A DNA stretch of 64,000 nt from Fasciola hepatica (lineage: Eukaryota > Platyhelminthes > Trematoda > Plagiorchiida > Fasciolidae): NCBI GenBank assembly GCA_948099385.1, contig CANUEZ040000207.1, positions 372,001-436,000 of the forward strand, given 5' to 3'. Every line of letters starts with the position of its first letter. The first letter of the stretch is position 1. This document shows positions 36,828-50,400 of the stretch, piece after piece. Position numbers and translations under genes: made by a program. The notes beneath the pieces are model-generated. The model made no database searches, was not told where the DNA came from, and was given only the letters and a program-made list of their open reading frames with translations.

Positions 36828-38219
36828 TGTTTGCATGAAGCACTGCTCTGTTAAGCGATTGTGAACACACTTTGCAGTGAGTCTGATGCAGACGAGTGGT
36901 AATATACTAATTTCAAAACGGGTATCACCCCTGCCCCGTAATCATCAACCCTACTCCAATCATTCAGCGTCTACCATGAGCTAGTTTGGACTGTTGGGCA
37001 TCAGTTGGAGATGAAGAGTTATGAATCTGAGCAACACAGTGGAAAACGTTTCTTAGTATAGTCATAATAAGTCAACCACTTACTTGTGCAATCATCCATA
37101 AAAAGGCAAGCATTTGGTCAAATTGCAGCCAGAATGCGCTTACGGTGCACTGCATGAGCTCTGAGTTCTTTGATGGAGAAAAAACTCGCTTGATACAATT
37201 GCTTGTCTTGAGAAAATATATCCGGTTCATCACAAGTTACACACACTGCTAACTGACAATCTCTGTGTCACATGCATATGCGTTTCAGACAAAATCGAAA
37301 CAAACAACAATTGGATTTTGACTTTCATTGATACCTTCAATAGCTAGTGGAAATTTATTGGGGGAGTCCCCTTTCATTTAGTGGTTTGAGGCTACCTGCG
37401 GTTTGACACAAGTTCAAGTGCAATTTGTTCTGGTACCTTGAGACAGAGGTTTTCACTGAGGAATCTCACAACCTTTGAGAAAGGTTGCACTGAGGATTCC
37501 ACCAATGTGATGGTGTCAGTACTTCAGAGGTCGGATGAGAAAGCGCTTCTAAGTAAAGACACATGCATAGAGAACAACTCAATCAAAAGGCTTATAGGAA
37601 GCCTTTCTGAGTAAGAGAAAGGTAATACAAATCGCTTGCTCTCCGAAGTCTTCACAAGATCTTCGCAGATCTAAGTCGCACAAGACCAAGGAGCATAGAG
37701 AGCCAGTAGTTGTTTTCCGTTCTTCTAATCTCGATCCTACTGATCATCATATAGGTGAATACAAAGTAGCTAACTAGACGTTGTCTGGGTTATGAGTGTA
37801 CGCAGTTCAACCACGGGATCATTCAAACAAATCTCCCTTTAATTTAGCATATTTTCGCTAATGTGGTGCTTCATTGTCTTATTCGCCTTGGCTTGCTTGC
37901 CGAGTTGCAGAATATTTATAAATTACGATACTGAACAATCCCTCGTCCGGTGAGAATGGTTGTGAATGGGTATTATCAAATGGTTCACTCGCGGAACAGG
38001 TTCCATTTTGCTCTCTCTCTTTGCGATCGGTTTGTTATTTCAGTTGCACGAAGCGTGGCCAATTCCAATTGCAATAAAATTTTGACGGAATAAGTACACA
38101 TTCTGTTATCACACATTTTGCTCGATTCGTGATTTCAAAATAACAGCCCGAAAGCGAAATAGAATATCAAAGTGTATATTTAGAAGATACTTTATTCTTT
38201 TTTGTATTGACTTCCTGAT
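36828..38219. other. Spacer: upstream of CAP exon, no recognisable gene
   Basis: Up to about 37050 it still resembles the sequence upstream of the arm exon (shared GTTGCTCAGATT at about 37030-37045 on minus). A short hairpin CAACCTTT-GAG-AAAGGTTG lies near 37468. From 37100 to the right arm border nothing is recognised. Confidence 0.45.
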
Positions 38220-38279
38220 GGTCACCGTCATTCTGCCCGTTACCACCACTCACTGGTTCTGATTTCACTTGAGCGAGTG

Positions 38280-38530
38280 TAATGGAATTTTCCTGTCCTA
38301 TCCAGGACTGCACAGGTGAGTACTTCACTTGACTTAACTTGAAGTTACTGGACTATGCTGAGAAATACATGAAGCATAAGCGTTGTCTTCTACAAAGGTA
38401 GGTTTAGATCTGTACAAAAAGGCATAATTGACCATCATAATTAGTTTGTTACATTGAGTTGGAGGATTTGCCATATGAGTGGAGCAGAAATGCACCAAAG
38501 TCAGAAAGTATTCCGTGAACAACAAAATGG
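38280..38530 (+). repeat. Dispersed repeat family 2 (right arm)
   Basis: Mirror of 28845-29095; no difference noticed. Confidence 0.55.
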
Positions 38531-38799
38531 TACATGGTAGGCTTGAGAAAAATATGTGGAGGCTATTTTGTCTCCAGGTTTTCTTTCGTAGACTCCTTCA
38601 AGATAGAACTTTGTAGTATCCCATTATAATAGCACGGTAAAGGTAAGCGACTCGGTATACCCAGAGTAACATCCAGAAATAAAGCATGTCTTCCTTTGGC
38701 TTATTGCATTCGCTCCCTCTCACGTGGTCGCGTTCATTGTCACTCCGCAATTGGCCATAAATGAGTTATGCGTAGTGTGCTGTTTAATCAGTAATTAGT

Positions 38800-38915
38800 G
38801 GGCACAATTCACCATACTTCGTGAATCGACGACAATTCCATCCGGGACTCGAACCCGGTGCGTAGTATTTGGAGTCGTCAGTGGTGATACGAGGTCATCC
38901 AGGCTAAATTCAGGA
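38800..38915 (-). repeat. tRNA-derived SINE (right arm)
   Basis: Mirror of 28460-28575. B box at 38845-38855, A-box-like motif at 38896-38906, both on minus. Confidence 0.6.
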
Positions 38916-39049
38916 CACTTTGAGCACAGTAAAATCTTACTTACTCCAGGCCACAGTTTTCAACCGTAGCCCTGGACACGGAAATTTATCGGTTTTCGTG
39001 CAATTCGCGTACGCTCACCCAAGTGTTGATAAGACTGTCCGAACGATGT

Positions 39050-39290
39050 CTGGAAGTAAAATTGGCATGTTGGAAATAATAGAAACCTGCTATTGGGGTT
39101 TCGTATTAAAAAACGGTCATTGTGTTGCGGAAATTTACAGCAGTTCCTTTTCATTTCTAGCACGTGTGTGATAAATTTCAGATAGAGATGATAATAAAAA
39201 GCCAGTCGCAACATTCCACAATCAAATTGTGACCAGTTTTGGGCAAGCGAATGATCTTTTTCGCTTTTCTGTGAATTTTTGAAATTATTC
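39050..39290 (-). repeat. Dispersed repeat family 1 (right arm)
   Basis: Mirror of 28085-28325, with identical frames. Confidence 0.7.
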
Positions 39291-39814
39291 TCGAGAGGGT
39301 TATGGGAGAATGAATGATGCCTCTTCGACCGAAATGCGGTCCCATACACGAAAGTAAATTTGTAATAACTGCTCACACCTCCAGCAGTACAGATGAAAGT
39401 AGGAAGCCCCAACTGGGTCGACAACGACAGAGAGCTGGGGAACAGCAGTGTTGACCGGTAGTGCAGGATTTCCAGTCTCTCAATACAAGCATCAACACTA
39501 GATCATTCGAAGAGAGTGCCTTAGGACTGATGCTATAGAATGTCTAGGTGTGAAGTTTCTGTTCTTGTTAATCTTCGAGTCCTTCCAAGTCTTGAGAAAA
39601 TCAGTCCTGTAAATATTTATGCATCTGGGAAAAAATTGATTTGAGAATACCATCCGTGTAAGGAAGATAACAGGCAAGATGCAATAATAAACATGAAATT
39701 GTGGTAAAATGTCTAGGCAATGAGAAAAACTCAAATAGTTTTTCTTGCGGATTGGAAAATACGACCCAGGTACAGATTTCATGGTTTGTAATGCAACTGA
39801 TTGGTCTTTCTCTT

Positions 39815-40055
39815 AGGGATCGAAACCATCATCGGAATCACTATCACCATTATCATTTAGATCATTGTCATCCAGATCATCGTCATCATCACCATCATCA
39901 CCGTCATTATCATCATCAGCCTCATCATCAAGTTGTCAAGCCCATCCTCATCCGAATTAATATTATTATTTTCATCATCCAGATCGCCATCATCATTATC
40001 ACCATTGAAATCATCATCATGGTAATCAACGAAATCATCAAAGTCATTATCACTA
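39815..40055. repeat. Degenerate ATC trinucleotide tract (right arm)
   Basis: Mirror of 27320-27560; same His-rich (plus) and Asp/Met-rich (minus) frames, unchanged in length. Confidence 0.85.
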
Positions 40056-42734
40056 ACACTAACAACGAGCAAAATGTTCCGACATTTAAAATTATCTGAC
40101 AACGGCAGTGTGATTACTAGAGCAGACAGAGAGAATTCGTCTACTTTGAAATGAATCAGATTTATATTGGCAACCTCACTCGCTAGTTTTCTCTCGTGAG
40201 GTGTTCGTCTCAGATTACCAGTCATAAGCCGAATACTGCAGAATACATTCCAAAAAGTGGTGATGATAGTATGTGAGAACGAATAACTTGAGTGCAGTGA
40301 CCACATGTTTGAATTCGTGTATATTTGTTTGTTGAACATTCGTAGTTCACGCGCTCTTCGACCCGCATAACGAATGCTCCATGAATATAAAGATTGATCA
40401 CTTTGGTTGATCATACTTGAAGATAAACAGTTTGGCAAAAAACGTAATAAACACTCACAACAATCTAATTTGTACATCAGGAGTATGAGTGGATGATCCG
40501 CTTAGAAGGGTTCTCTGAGAAACCATAACTGTGATTTGCAGATAGTCTTGTACAAAATAGTCGAAGATAACCTTGAGAATGATGATGCTGTCGTCGTGCT
40601 TGGCATTTTTGATATAATTACCATCTTCAGTTGGGTGGACAAAGTTTCTTTGAAGAACCTGCCCGATTTCGTGGTTGCTGACGTTCATCAGGTCTGCATA
40701 TCCGGTACTCCTATCTATTCATTTATGTATAGTACTTTTATCATGAATGAGTACTCTTTTATCTCACTCCATGTCGACTCACACCGGAGCGATCAAGGAA
40801 AATTCAGATATAAATTCAAGCACCTAATGCAAATGCGATAACTTACTTCTGGATATCACTTCAAACTGCAAAATTCTAACCGACATTTTGCTATTTTGTT
40901 GTTTACTGATCTTCGTTTGTGTCGTGACCAGATGTGCTACTGTTTACTCAGTGCTGAACTTATACAGCTACGTCCAAATAAAATTTCTGAAACACATATA
41001 TCGGCCATATAGCCTTGAAATTTTGCATGGTCTTAGCCTATGGGCGTCCGGTCAGCTGACAGTTCGATAATTTGCTCCGAATTCGTTGAACCACTTCAAA
41101 ATGAGACCGTTTTTTCACCGTTCTCTGAGGGTGTCGCGGAATTCGATTCACGTTTGACGAGAACAAAGTGAAAATCTCAGTTGACTAAGTTTTCTCCTCT
41201 CTTTTCGGAATTCCAGGTGCTTGTGAAATTTCTTTGCAAACCATTTGCACGTACATTTTAATAATCCTCCGGTCGTGAGGAAAATGAGAAAAATTGGGGG
41301 TTTTATTGAATCGAGATGCTTTCAATTAGACATAGCTATGAATCTATCCACAGATTGCACGCACACGAGATGACTTCATTTTGTATGTGCACTAGTGAAA
41401 GGTGATGGGTTTGGTGCAGTTATCCAAGCCGGTTGGAGGTGGGGGTGTGTGACAGACCTCCGTACCTGATCTTGCAGTACTACTTACATCACAAGCTGAT
41501 AACGGTGTCGTCGACAAGTGCATACTTCTCACAAAAAATTAGAAACTCAGGCTATTTAACAGTCTTGTTTAATCCTGTTCGAGATTCTGAGGAACGCGAG
41601 CGCGTCTTGTAGCGCCTTTTTTTTGTTTTTCATATAAAATAATTCTGTGGCACGAATTGGATTGATTGAAGTCCTTCGCTCTTCATAGGCTATTTGTGTT
41701 GCATTGTGCTTCTCGATTCTGAAAAATACTTTACTGGACAATCAGCGGTAGACTGTAATAAGATCAAACAAACAACTCACAAGCCACACAACTCTCAAAC
41801 AAATAAACCTACTGACAAAACAATCAGTTAACTGCTGTCGTCATTCTCAGTGGCATATTAAGAAAAGTCATCCTCCCGAGGGTGGTTCCACTTTCGGTGG
41901 ACAAACCTTATATAGTGGCCCGATTGCCCACAAATTGAAGCATTTAATCGTTGGCAGTTCACCTTTATCATTCACTGTTATTATTCCGTTCAGGTATACA
42001 CCAACACCCTGATCAGCGATCAAATTCTTGGGGCAAGAATGAGTAAGAAAATGGTAAGAATCAATGAGGCGGACACTTTACCAATGGGATACAACATTTG
42101 AAACTTCGATATTTTTCCAAATATGCCTTTACTCGTCCTAGTGGATGGGTTTTCAGCACAATGCTCATTGGTTCATTTCCCTTTCGATAAATTTGTTTTA
42201 TATTCGGACAATTGTAAGGAATAAAATAAGAACTTATTTTGAGCAGCTTTGACAAATAAAGATAGCATAATGAGTAGGAACAAAGTGTTTCTGAATTCAC
42301 CAGACATCAGTAAGAGGTTGCTGCTGTATGTTAGGAGACGGAGAAGTAAAGATAAATGATGGGAGTCTGTGTGAGTGTAGAAAATGTATTTATACCTGCC
42401 TGATGGGGGCAAATGCCCCCAGGTTATTACATATGCACAGGATAATTCGAGTCCGATGAGTGTTTCGGGCAAACTTTTCGCATGCAAAACATTATTTTTC
42501 TGTAATAAAATTGGTCACACCAAAACGATAGACACTACTCTATCGTGATGTAACTTTAATGGATCTGTGCACAGTGATAAACTCGATCTTTCGAAGCCCC
42601 CTCAAAGACCACAGGTGGAAAATACGAAATTTTTAGTAAGATGTTGTAGAACATGTAAGGATCTGAATTAAAGGATAATAAAAGACAATCATCACATCTT
42701 TTTGAACGAATTGTGAGTGTGTTTGGATCAGATG
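40056..42734. other. No recognisable gene (right arm)
   Basis: Mirror of 24641-27319. All frames are the same as on the left, with no motif recognised. Confidence 0.5.
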
Positions 42735-44685
42735 AACTGACCGAACCTTGGGTATAGTTTTGTTGTCAATATGGTAAGCACAGCTACTCTCAGTTGAAGA
42801 TAGACTTCTACTTATGTCGATGGAGAACAGTCGGTGAACAGTTTTGTACTTTGTGAAGTGGACGTGACGACGTGGACCAATTGATAATACAAGATTAGGA
42901 GTCACTCCGTTTAGAAAATTGGAAGTTATTTTCAGATTTGATCTTAGCCGAAATATCATTGGAGTGCTATTCCAAATTGCCTCACTAAATCTGGTGAGGA
43001 GACATTTTTGCCTTCGAATCAGTCCCATTTATTGATACAAACGTATGTACTGATCATAACTAAAACCGTACATAAAAGCTTGTAGGTCTACTGATAGACC
43101 TAAACGGCGCTTCTGGGTGGTTTGTGTGTTGGTACGAAGAGTTTGGTTGATTTGGCTCTGGAGGGTTCACACAAATGTTAACCGCTGATTGGTTTATTGA
43201 TCGCTTGACCACAGATCACGTGCTGTCTGCTTCACCTGACTGAGCTGTCCATTTGCAATTTGCTGGACCGTTTCTTCGTACGTATTCAACTGAGAGGTCG
43301 TCAGAAGCCTTGAGTAAGTAGCAAATAAAAAACCCAGAAAAATGGCAAAAATTGGCACCTGAAAGTACTCCTGCATTGGAGAGACTCAGATATGCCATCC
43401 AGTGTTGTACATCGTGTGTTTTATTAGTGAGATAGTCTCTAGGCAAAGACAACATACTTGAATGTATGCTTGGGTTTTGTAACTTTGATAACACGAGAGA
43501 CCTACCAACAAAATTGAAAGCAATTCTGTTATACAGAAAAAGTAAAGGAAAATGCTTTCCAGTACAATCGAAGGAGAGTGACATGGAGTTGACTGAATGT
43601 GATAAGACGTCTACTCTACAGCTTTTGTTTCGGTATGTAAATCGGTAATCATCCTCAATAGCGATGCACTATTTACCACGTTTACGAAATTTATCGAAAA
43701 CACCTTCAGAAAAACAACAAAGAATGTAATTAGGCTTGCCCATTTCCTTCCGGGGTGTTTGGGGGATACAAGCTGATCCCCAGTGGTCAGCGATAGTGCT
43801 TCCTTCGATGCATTCGTGAAAAAGCACCGCAAGAGGTTCGGGAAAGTGGGAGATACACTCCTTAAAGACGGTTGGTTAAAATTCGTCCTTTCAGCTCGGT
43901 TGGCAATTAGCTTGGGCTGACAAAAAAGCATCCATATTTAGGCTAAGTTCAAAATTGAATTCCCGTAACACCATGTTGAGTGTTTGTAGTGTACAAAATA
44001 TCAAAATAAGCGCCGTAATCATCTTTTAGGTTACTTGCTACAAGAATCCCATGCCACAGAGCTTCTTCATCATGTTCCAAATTTGGCGATGGCTGGAGTC
44101 TCCAAATATAATTCATACATACTGCCTGTCCATTTTTGATTTCAGAATGGATTATGTATTCATTTGCTTCACTGATGTATGATTTCCAGTGACATCAGCA
44201 AGTACTTTCTATCTTCTCGATGTTTTTACTTAGGGTAAAGACAACTTGGTGGGTCGGATATAAGTTGACTCTAGTGGGCAACAAATATCGTAACAACATT
44301 TCAAGTAACTTCATAGACGATCGTAATAGACTGAAAGAGATGGGTTGTAGAACTGACAAAAATCAGTTTCTCAAATCTTTCTCGTGGCAATGTTAGGTTT
44401 TCTACGTCGAACTGCCTACGGAGAATCGTGCGGTCAGAAGAACGGGTATGTACAACATGGCGTGACTTGGAAAAAATATTGAGGTGACCTTTGGGGGTAA
44501 AGTGATCAGAGCCAGATAAGGGGGCTCTTATTTAGATGGAGGTAATATCAACATCGTTGACATAGATGAGATCAAGCTGTACATTGTCTCTTTGAGAGGA
44601 GCTCAAAATATTCTCTAGCGCGAGGCACTTTACAGGTCTAAAGTCAACTTGGTCAGAATCTCCGGTGACCAAGACGGGGTGTGGG
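42735..44685 (-). mobile_element. Second LINE relic (right arm)
   Basis: Mirror of 22690-24640. Same worn endonuclease end (SDH near 44499-44507) and C-terminal-like frame (42735-43028). The ten-base homopolymer at the 5' end (G at 44683-44692) has the same length as on the left. Confidence 0.5.
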
Positions 44686-44904
44686 GGGGGGGTGGGGCCT
44701 TTGAATATGACCGCACTATTCCATCTCGATCGGAATACACATCATATAGCTGTACACACATTTTCAGGTTTACTGTTTTTCTCGCCATAGTTACCATAGT
44801 GGTTGTTGTGCCGATAAAGTAATGCCTAATCCGAGAAACAAATTGCTGTTATTTAAGGAAAAAAATAAGTAGCGGGGACCACTCAGCTTAACTGATATCT
44901 TTTG

Positions 44905-47464
44905 GTCATATGTTACACAATATTCATCAACAATGCTCGATCTTTACTGGGCAATTTTCCAGTACCGTCGGATTGTTTTGAGGCGAAAGAATACTCCCAG
45001 CTCAGAGTAATGCTTCTGCAAGAAACCTGGCTCCAAAGTGACGTTGACGATGAAATCGTTACACTTGATGTTTTTACGGGATACCGCATGGATAGCCCTA
45101 CATCACATCGCCAGCGAGGTGGCGGAGTTATCACGTATATAAACAATCGTTAAAGAAAACGGGTCAGAATTAATTTTAGCTATTACACGATCTTTATTAG
45201 CTGCTTGATACATTTTTGCAAACCCACGTTTTTGAGCACTTTTCGATTACTTCTGTGGATGAATGTACATATTCCCCCCAAACGTTCCGCGACAGATTAC
45301 CTAGAATTTGTTGATTCAATCTCACAAATTTTGGTAGATTATACTGACAACTCATTGAACATCGTAGCTGGTGATTTTATTCGTTCTGGTGTGAGCTTCA
45401 TTTATCCGTTCGGTCTGACGAACATTTTCACATTTCCAACTAGAATGGAAGCAATTCTGGACTTTCTTTCAGTTAACAAACCATGTCATTTTTCATTTCC
45501 CATCACTCTCACCTAGGCTCCTCTGACCACGCAATAATCGGAACCTCACGCAAGATCTAGTCATACGAATCCTGCCCACTTCACGGGAGGCCACGGGAAA
45601 TGGTTTCCAAGAAAAAAATGTATGCATTCTCAGACACGGACCTTTCGGTTTCCTGGGATCAAATCATGGATTAGTTACATTTTCACTTCAATCTTTGTTA
45701 CCCAGTTGAAACTTTGCATTTGCGCCCTGATTGTCTGTCACTTCCCCACCTCAGACAATTTCTTCGCAAGAAGGAATGCACCTTCAAATCATCATAATCT
45801 TACAGCTGTCATGATTCTAACAAAAATCAATAAAGAATGAGTTACGCTGCCTCCATTCCAACTACTCGCGTACCCTCCTAACCAACAGAAGTCATTGCGA
45901 CAAGTGGAAATTCCGTTAAGATCTAACTAGTGAATCATCCGCACTCAAATCTGATGCTTTTAACGTAGACGAGCTCAACAAATCATTCGACAGAGAAGAG
46001 GAACGTTTTCTTTCCCGTACTTCTTGAAAACAGTCTATCTCAGGAACATGCGTTTACCTACATCCCTATACTCTCTGATCCTTCGAACTAATATCTGAGG
46101 TAAAGATGATTTCGGACAGTTGGAGGACAGTAGCTATCAATCCTAATCCCATGAAAATCTCTTTCTCCAAAGACTGAAAATTTTTGAACTTTCCAGATCC
46201 TGATCAGTTGACTCACCGACGGTCACGCTCCTTTTTCGATGCTCTCACCATCTTGACACATTACATTCTGTCCGAACTTGACAGAAAGACCTAAGCGGTA
46301 AGAATACGTTCTCTAGACTACAGGGATGTAATAAACTGCACCGACAGAAACAAGCTGTTTTCCCTTCTTTTTCTCTCTCTCTTTCTCTGGTGTTCAGCTT
46401 TCACTTGTTTCTTTGATGTGAGATTACTTTCACAATCGTCAGTTTTTCACACAGCATAACGGAACAAACCTCCTCTCTTGTTACAGATAGCCATGGAGTC
46501 CATCAGGCGTCAAGTTGTCTCCTTATTTCAATTTCTGCCTAAACTTCTACTACTCATGTACAGGAGATTACTCTTCTAATCAGATATGCGGATGATGTCA
46601 TATTTGGCTGGCGGTATACCTGCAATCCTACATTCTCTACTCTACTAAATGGCGTCACTGAAATTTCAAATTCGTCTCATGCTCACAACTTAGGTGTTAA
46701 CCATGTCAAGCGTGGTGACATTGCAGTTTCTCTTTTTTAAGGCGGAAAGCAACCGAGTTTTCAAAACGACTGCGTTTCCACTTAAATAAACGGGGAACAA
46801 CAGAACCATTTTGATTCAGTGAAATACTTCGGAGTGCTGGACCATAACTTGACTTGGTCAAAACATGTTGCTTTCATTTTTGCAAAACGAGAAGCCTGTT
46901 TTTCTATTTTCTATGCTTTAAGTTCCACTCCATGCCCACTCATGTTATCAAAAGCCTCGTATTCTCTTGTGTCCCACCTCGTTGCCTTTGCGTTTCACCC
47001 GTCATCTTTCCCGGCCTGTTGTTGAAGAACTTCAAGTTCATTGGTAATTCCCTGAAGCCTTCATGGTCCAACGGCAGCATACCCCGACGGCACTTCATTC
47101 AATTTGTCAAATCCGAGCAGAGCAGAGCTTGCCAAAAGCTGTCTACAGAGATTCTCATCGATTCTGCTCATCCTCTTCACAAAGACCTGATGAAATGCAT
47201 ATCCGCTTCTTGCACCTGTTCTCCGTACAAACACATTTATCCACGCACTAGGATAAACAGCTGTGGATCCATCCCGACCTGGTCAGGCATTTGCACAATC
47301 TGGCTTATATAATATCAGAACTAACAGAACATTTTAGAATTACACGAATCCTAACCACCCATCCCCCAGGGTTCCAATTTTTTCGGGACGTTTACATGGT
47401 TATATGAAGGTTAAATTTTCTCCTCTCGGGATGCATAAAGCAATTACTTGACTTGACTTGACTG
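44905..47464 (+). mobile_element. CR1-like non-LTR retrotransposon, decayed (right arm)
   Basis: Mirror of 19911-22470, read on plus. Endonuclease start at 44905-45153 (LLQETWL, GGGVITY), AGDF and FPTR in 45205-45516, catalytic SDH at 45522-45530 in a shifted frame, worn reverse transcriptase with intact YADD at 46585-46596, thumb motif KYFGVLDHNLTWSKH near 46822-46866, C-terminal frame 46854-47312, and a TTGAC pentamer tail near 47446-47470. Differences from the left copy include CT to TC (left 21620-21621) and C for T near 45894. Both copies share the same disabling stops, so they decayed before the arm duplication or are kept alike by conversion. Confidence 0.85.
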
Positions 47465-50400
47465 ACTTGAATGTGGTTTCAATGTTTCTATTATTTCTAA
47501 TGTGAAATTATCTGTGACTGCAGAAATGCCATTTGATGAGCGAGGTAGCGAAATATAGACATTAGTTGTGATAGTCGATCGAAATTTACCTAGGAATCGT
47601 GGTTTTAATTGCATAGATAAGCGAGCAATCTGTTTGATACCATATGAAAATAATGCTTCTGAACTCTTGCGGCAGGATCTTTTAATGTAAATGACCAGGC
47701 TGCTTCTGCATTGCCGATCTTGATAACAGTGGTCAACCCGGTAGACGTGGAATTCTTCGAGTTCGATAGGCGAACCATCAGTTTCATGATTCAGCCACGT
47801 CTTCTACAGTATTTTGATTTCTAATGTAGCGAGTTCGGACAGCTTTGCGAAATTCACCAAATCTGTAATCTTTCCCGACAGAGAAAGCACCTTGATTAAG
47901 TGGGTGATGGGTTTTGATATATTTTTGTGGTCTGAATGACCTAAATTCACCTGTCAGCCAACTTGATGCATTCTAGTAATGCCACATTGTTTACGGCTCT
48001 GTGTTATGCTACCGCTAGATAGTTGGTGGGATAATTTCCCAATAAATCTGAAGTCGCGTGATAACACAGAAAGTCTGAGTTATTATGAGAACTTCGGGAA
48101 GTGGGTGAACATAACAGCTGCATAACGAGATGGATTTAAACGATGATTCCAACCGGACGAGTGCGCATAATGGTTAAATCATCAGTGAGCACAAAAGCAC
48201 GGCCTGATCGGAAGGATCCGCCAGTTGCCGCTAGTTTGATCTGTGTTTCTGCTTCAAGATGAGCATTTTCACAATAACACACTGTGCATTTTATTATCTA
48301 TTTTTGAGAAATTCAGAAAACCACAATGCTTGAATAATGCACATTTTTTTGCACCAGTCTGCAATCAACAGCACAGATTCGAAGATTCGAAGCACGTTGC
48401 ATGAAGTCAATGAAACACAATGCCACTGAAACCAAACAGTTTACAAGTTAACTCATTAGACAAATAAGCAACACTCTGGTGGGGGGAGCAGAGGTCCTCA
48501 GTCGGCAACAACCGTTCGACCACTTTCTGCTGACATCTCCTACTGCTCCTCGATCACCAGGGATGCCATATCTAAAAGACAAGAGAAAGAATACAAACGA
48601 CTTGTGGCACTTGGTTCAGCTTCTTCCAGTACACAAGATTTATTGTAATAGTGTTGGATGTGCCGATCAAAGTCAGTGTTGTATGCTAAAAGATACTCGG
48701 CTTGAATAAGCATCGTCAAGATTTTCAATGGTGGAACTGCTCTTTCAGGAGAAAATCGTATGTGAATTTGGTTTCAGACATTCGCTCAGATTCTGGGGTA
48801 TGTCTTTATTCTGTTGGCTACCAGAAGGTGGTAACCAAATCCCCCAGCACTATGTTACATACAAGATTTTTTTATTTTACACTATCGTCAATGGACTACT
48901 GCGGAACGTTGTTTTCTGTAATTCTGCTTCAAAGGTATTTTTCGGTTTCAGCTGAAATACTTCACTACCTGTATTGATATACTATCTGTAGAGTACCCTA
49001 ATTACTTCACGGCTGCGTTTCTTTTAAAGTTACAGTTAGAACCAAAATTGTCTCAACAACGACTTCTATTCCAATTTACCAATCAAATTCTCAAATATTG
49101 ACGTACTTGAACGAGATCCGGTCCGAACCGTACCTCCATCTCACAAGCCTTTAGTTTAAAGCACATGAAGTTGGCTGTATTCTCAATATATACACATATG
49201 TAGTGGTGGAAGATCCATATCATAACCAATGAGTCATCAAACAGTCTGACTGCTAAGCCTGCCTTTGAGAATCACAGAAGCACCTTTCGGTCTACCAAAT
49301 GAGTCGGGTGATTTCTTATACCGGTAGAATTCCAGGTTTTACTACTGGGAACATTGTCAGTAGCCAAAAAGTCATGTAACAACCATAGTGCTCGTGATCA
49401 AGGGATAAATTGCAACTTTGTTTACTGAATGCGCTTGTCACACATGTCTTCCAAATGGATGAATAAGTTTGTCGAAATGGCCAAATGTTGGTAGGGCATA
49501 CTAGGTCACGAAGTGCACTGGATGGATGTAATGTAAAGACTCATCTGGCTTGGAACCATCTCAATTTACTAATATATAAAATGCAATGTGAATACGATGC
49601 ATGGTGGTCTTATCCAAATTCTGACTCGCACCTTGGTCCAACTGCTATCCACAGCCGGCTCTCCCGATTGGTTAGTTTCGTAATAAACGATTTTTGTCCA
49701 TTAGGTCCAACGACAGTTGAAAATTGATTGGCCTGTCAGACCTATTATTTCACTCCTGTCTTCTCTCCGCTTCAAAATGGGCCAAGATGTGCTGGCTGCT
49801 CGCTAATCTATCATACCATTTTCTAAGCAAACCAAGTCGTCTAATGGCGACGTGCCAGCCTCTTCGAAAAAATAAAAAGAATTATAGTCACATACTGGAA
49901 GTACCCTATTTCCGCTCGGCATGCCCCATCTTTCCCAACCAACTTCATTAGTAATTCTGGAGTTTCTCGATGGTGAACCGCTTCTCTTCGGTTATCCTAT
50001 GTAAGTGTATGATGTTTCACACACCATCTGACCTTAATACTGTAACGTACAAGTGTGGAAGCATTGACATTCCATTTTAAGTTAAGGTATAACACATAAA
50101 CACGACACTGAAAAATCGGCCAAATAAAATGACTTCGTATATACGTCATCTAATTCTTTCTAACAGCAAATTGCTAAACACTTCTGTTGAATATGTTGGG
50201 AGCGTGTTTTAGGGCCACTTTTCAAACTATGGATTCATTCAAAGCTCACTTTTACCACAGAAGTCTGATCCAGTTGGTCGCCCATCTAGTTTATTAGTAT
50301 GATGTATAAACTATTTTTCGGGATGTATCCATTGGAAGGTTTCTGCCGGCAATTGGTCCAGCTTTTTAATAAATAAATCTGGAGCTCTCCATCCTGTTTT

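Larger units (their letters stand above)
29156..38219. other. Unpaired spacer of the palindrome
   Basis: These 9,064 bases lie between the two inverted arms and have no inverted partner in the window. They are not wholly unrelated to the arms: a 240-bp dispersed repeat near 34044 and a CAP-family first exon near 36657-36827 each have diverged relatives inside the arms. Base composition and the lack of long open frames look like the arms. The spacer could be true unique sequence between palindrome arms, or the sequence bridging two wrongly joined haplotypes. Confidence 0.9.

Noticed and set aside
44905..47464. Active CR1-like retrotransposon, because YADD, QET and SDH are all present
   Set aside because: The motifs lie in different frames with several stops, and both arms share the same lesions.
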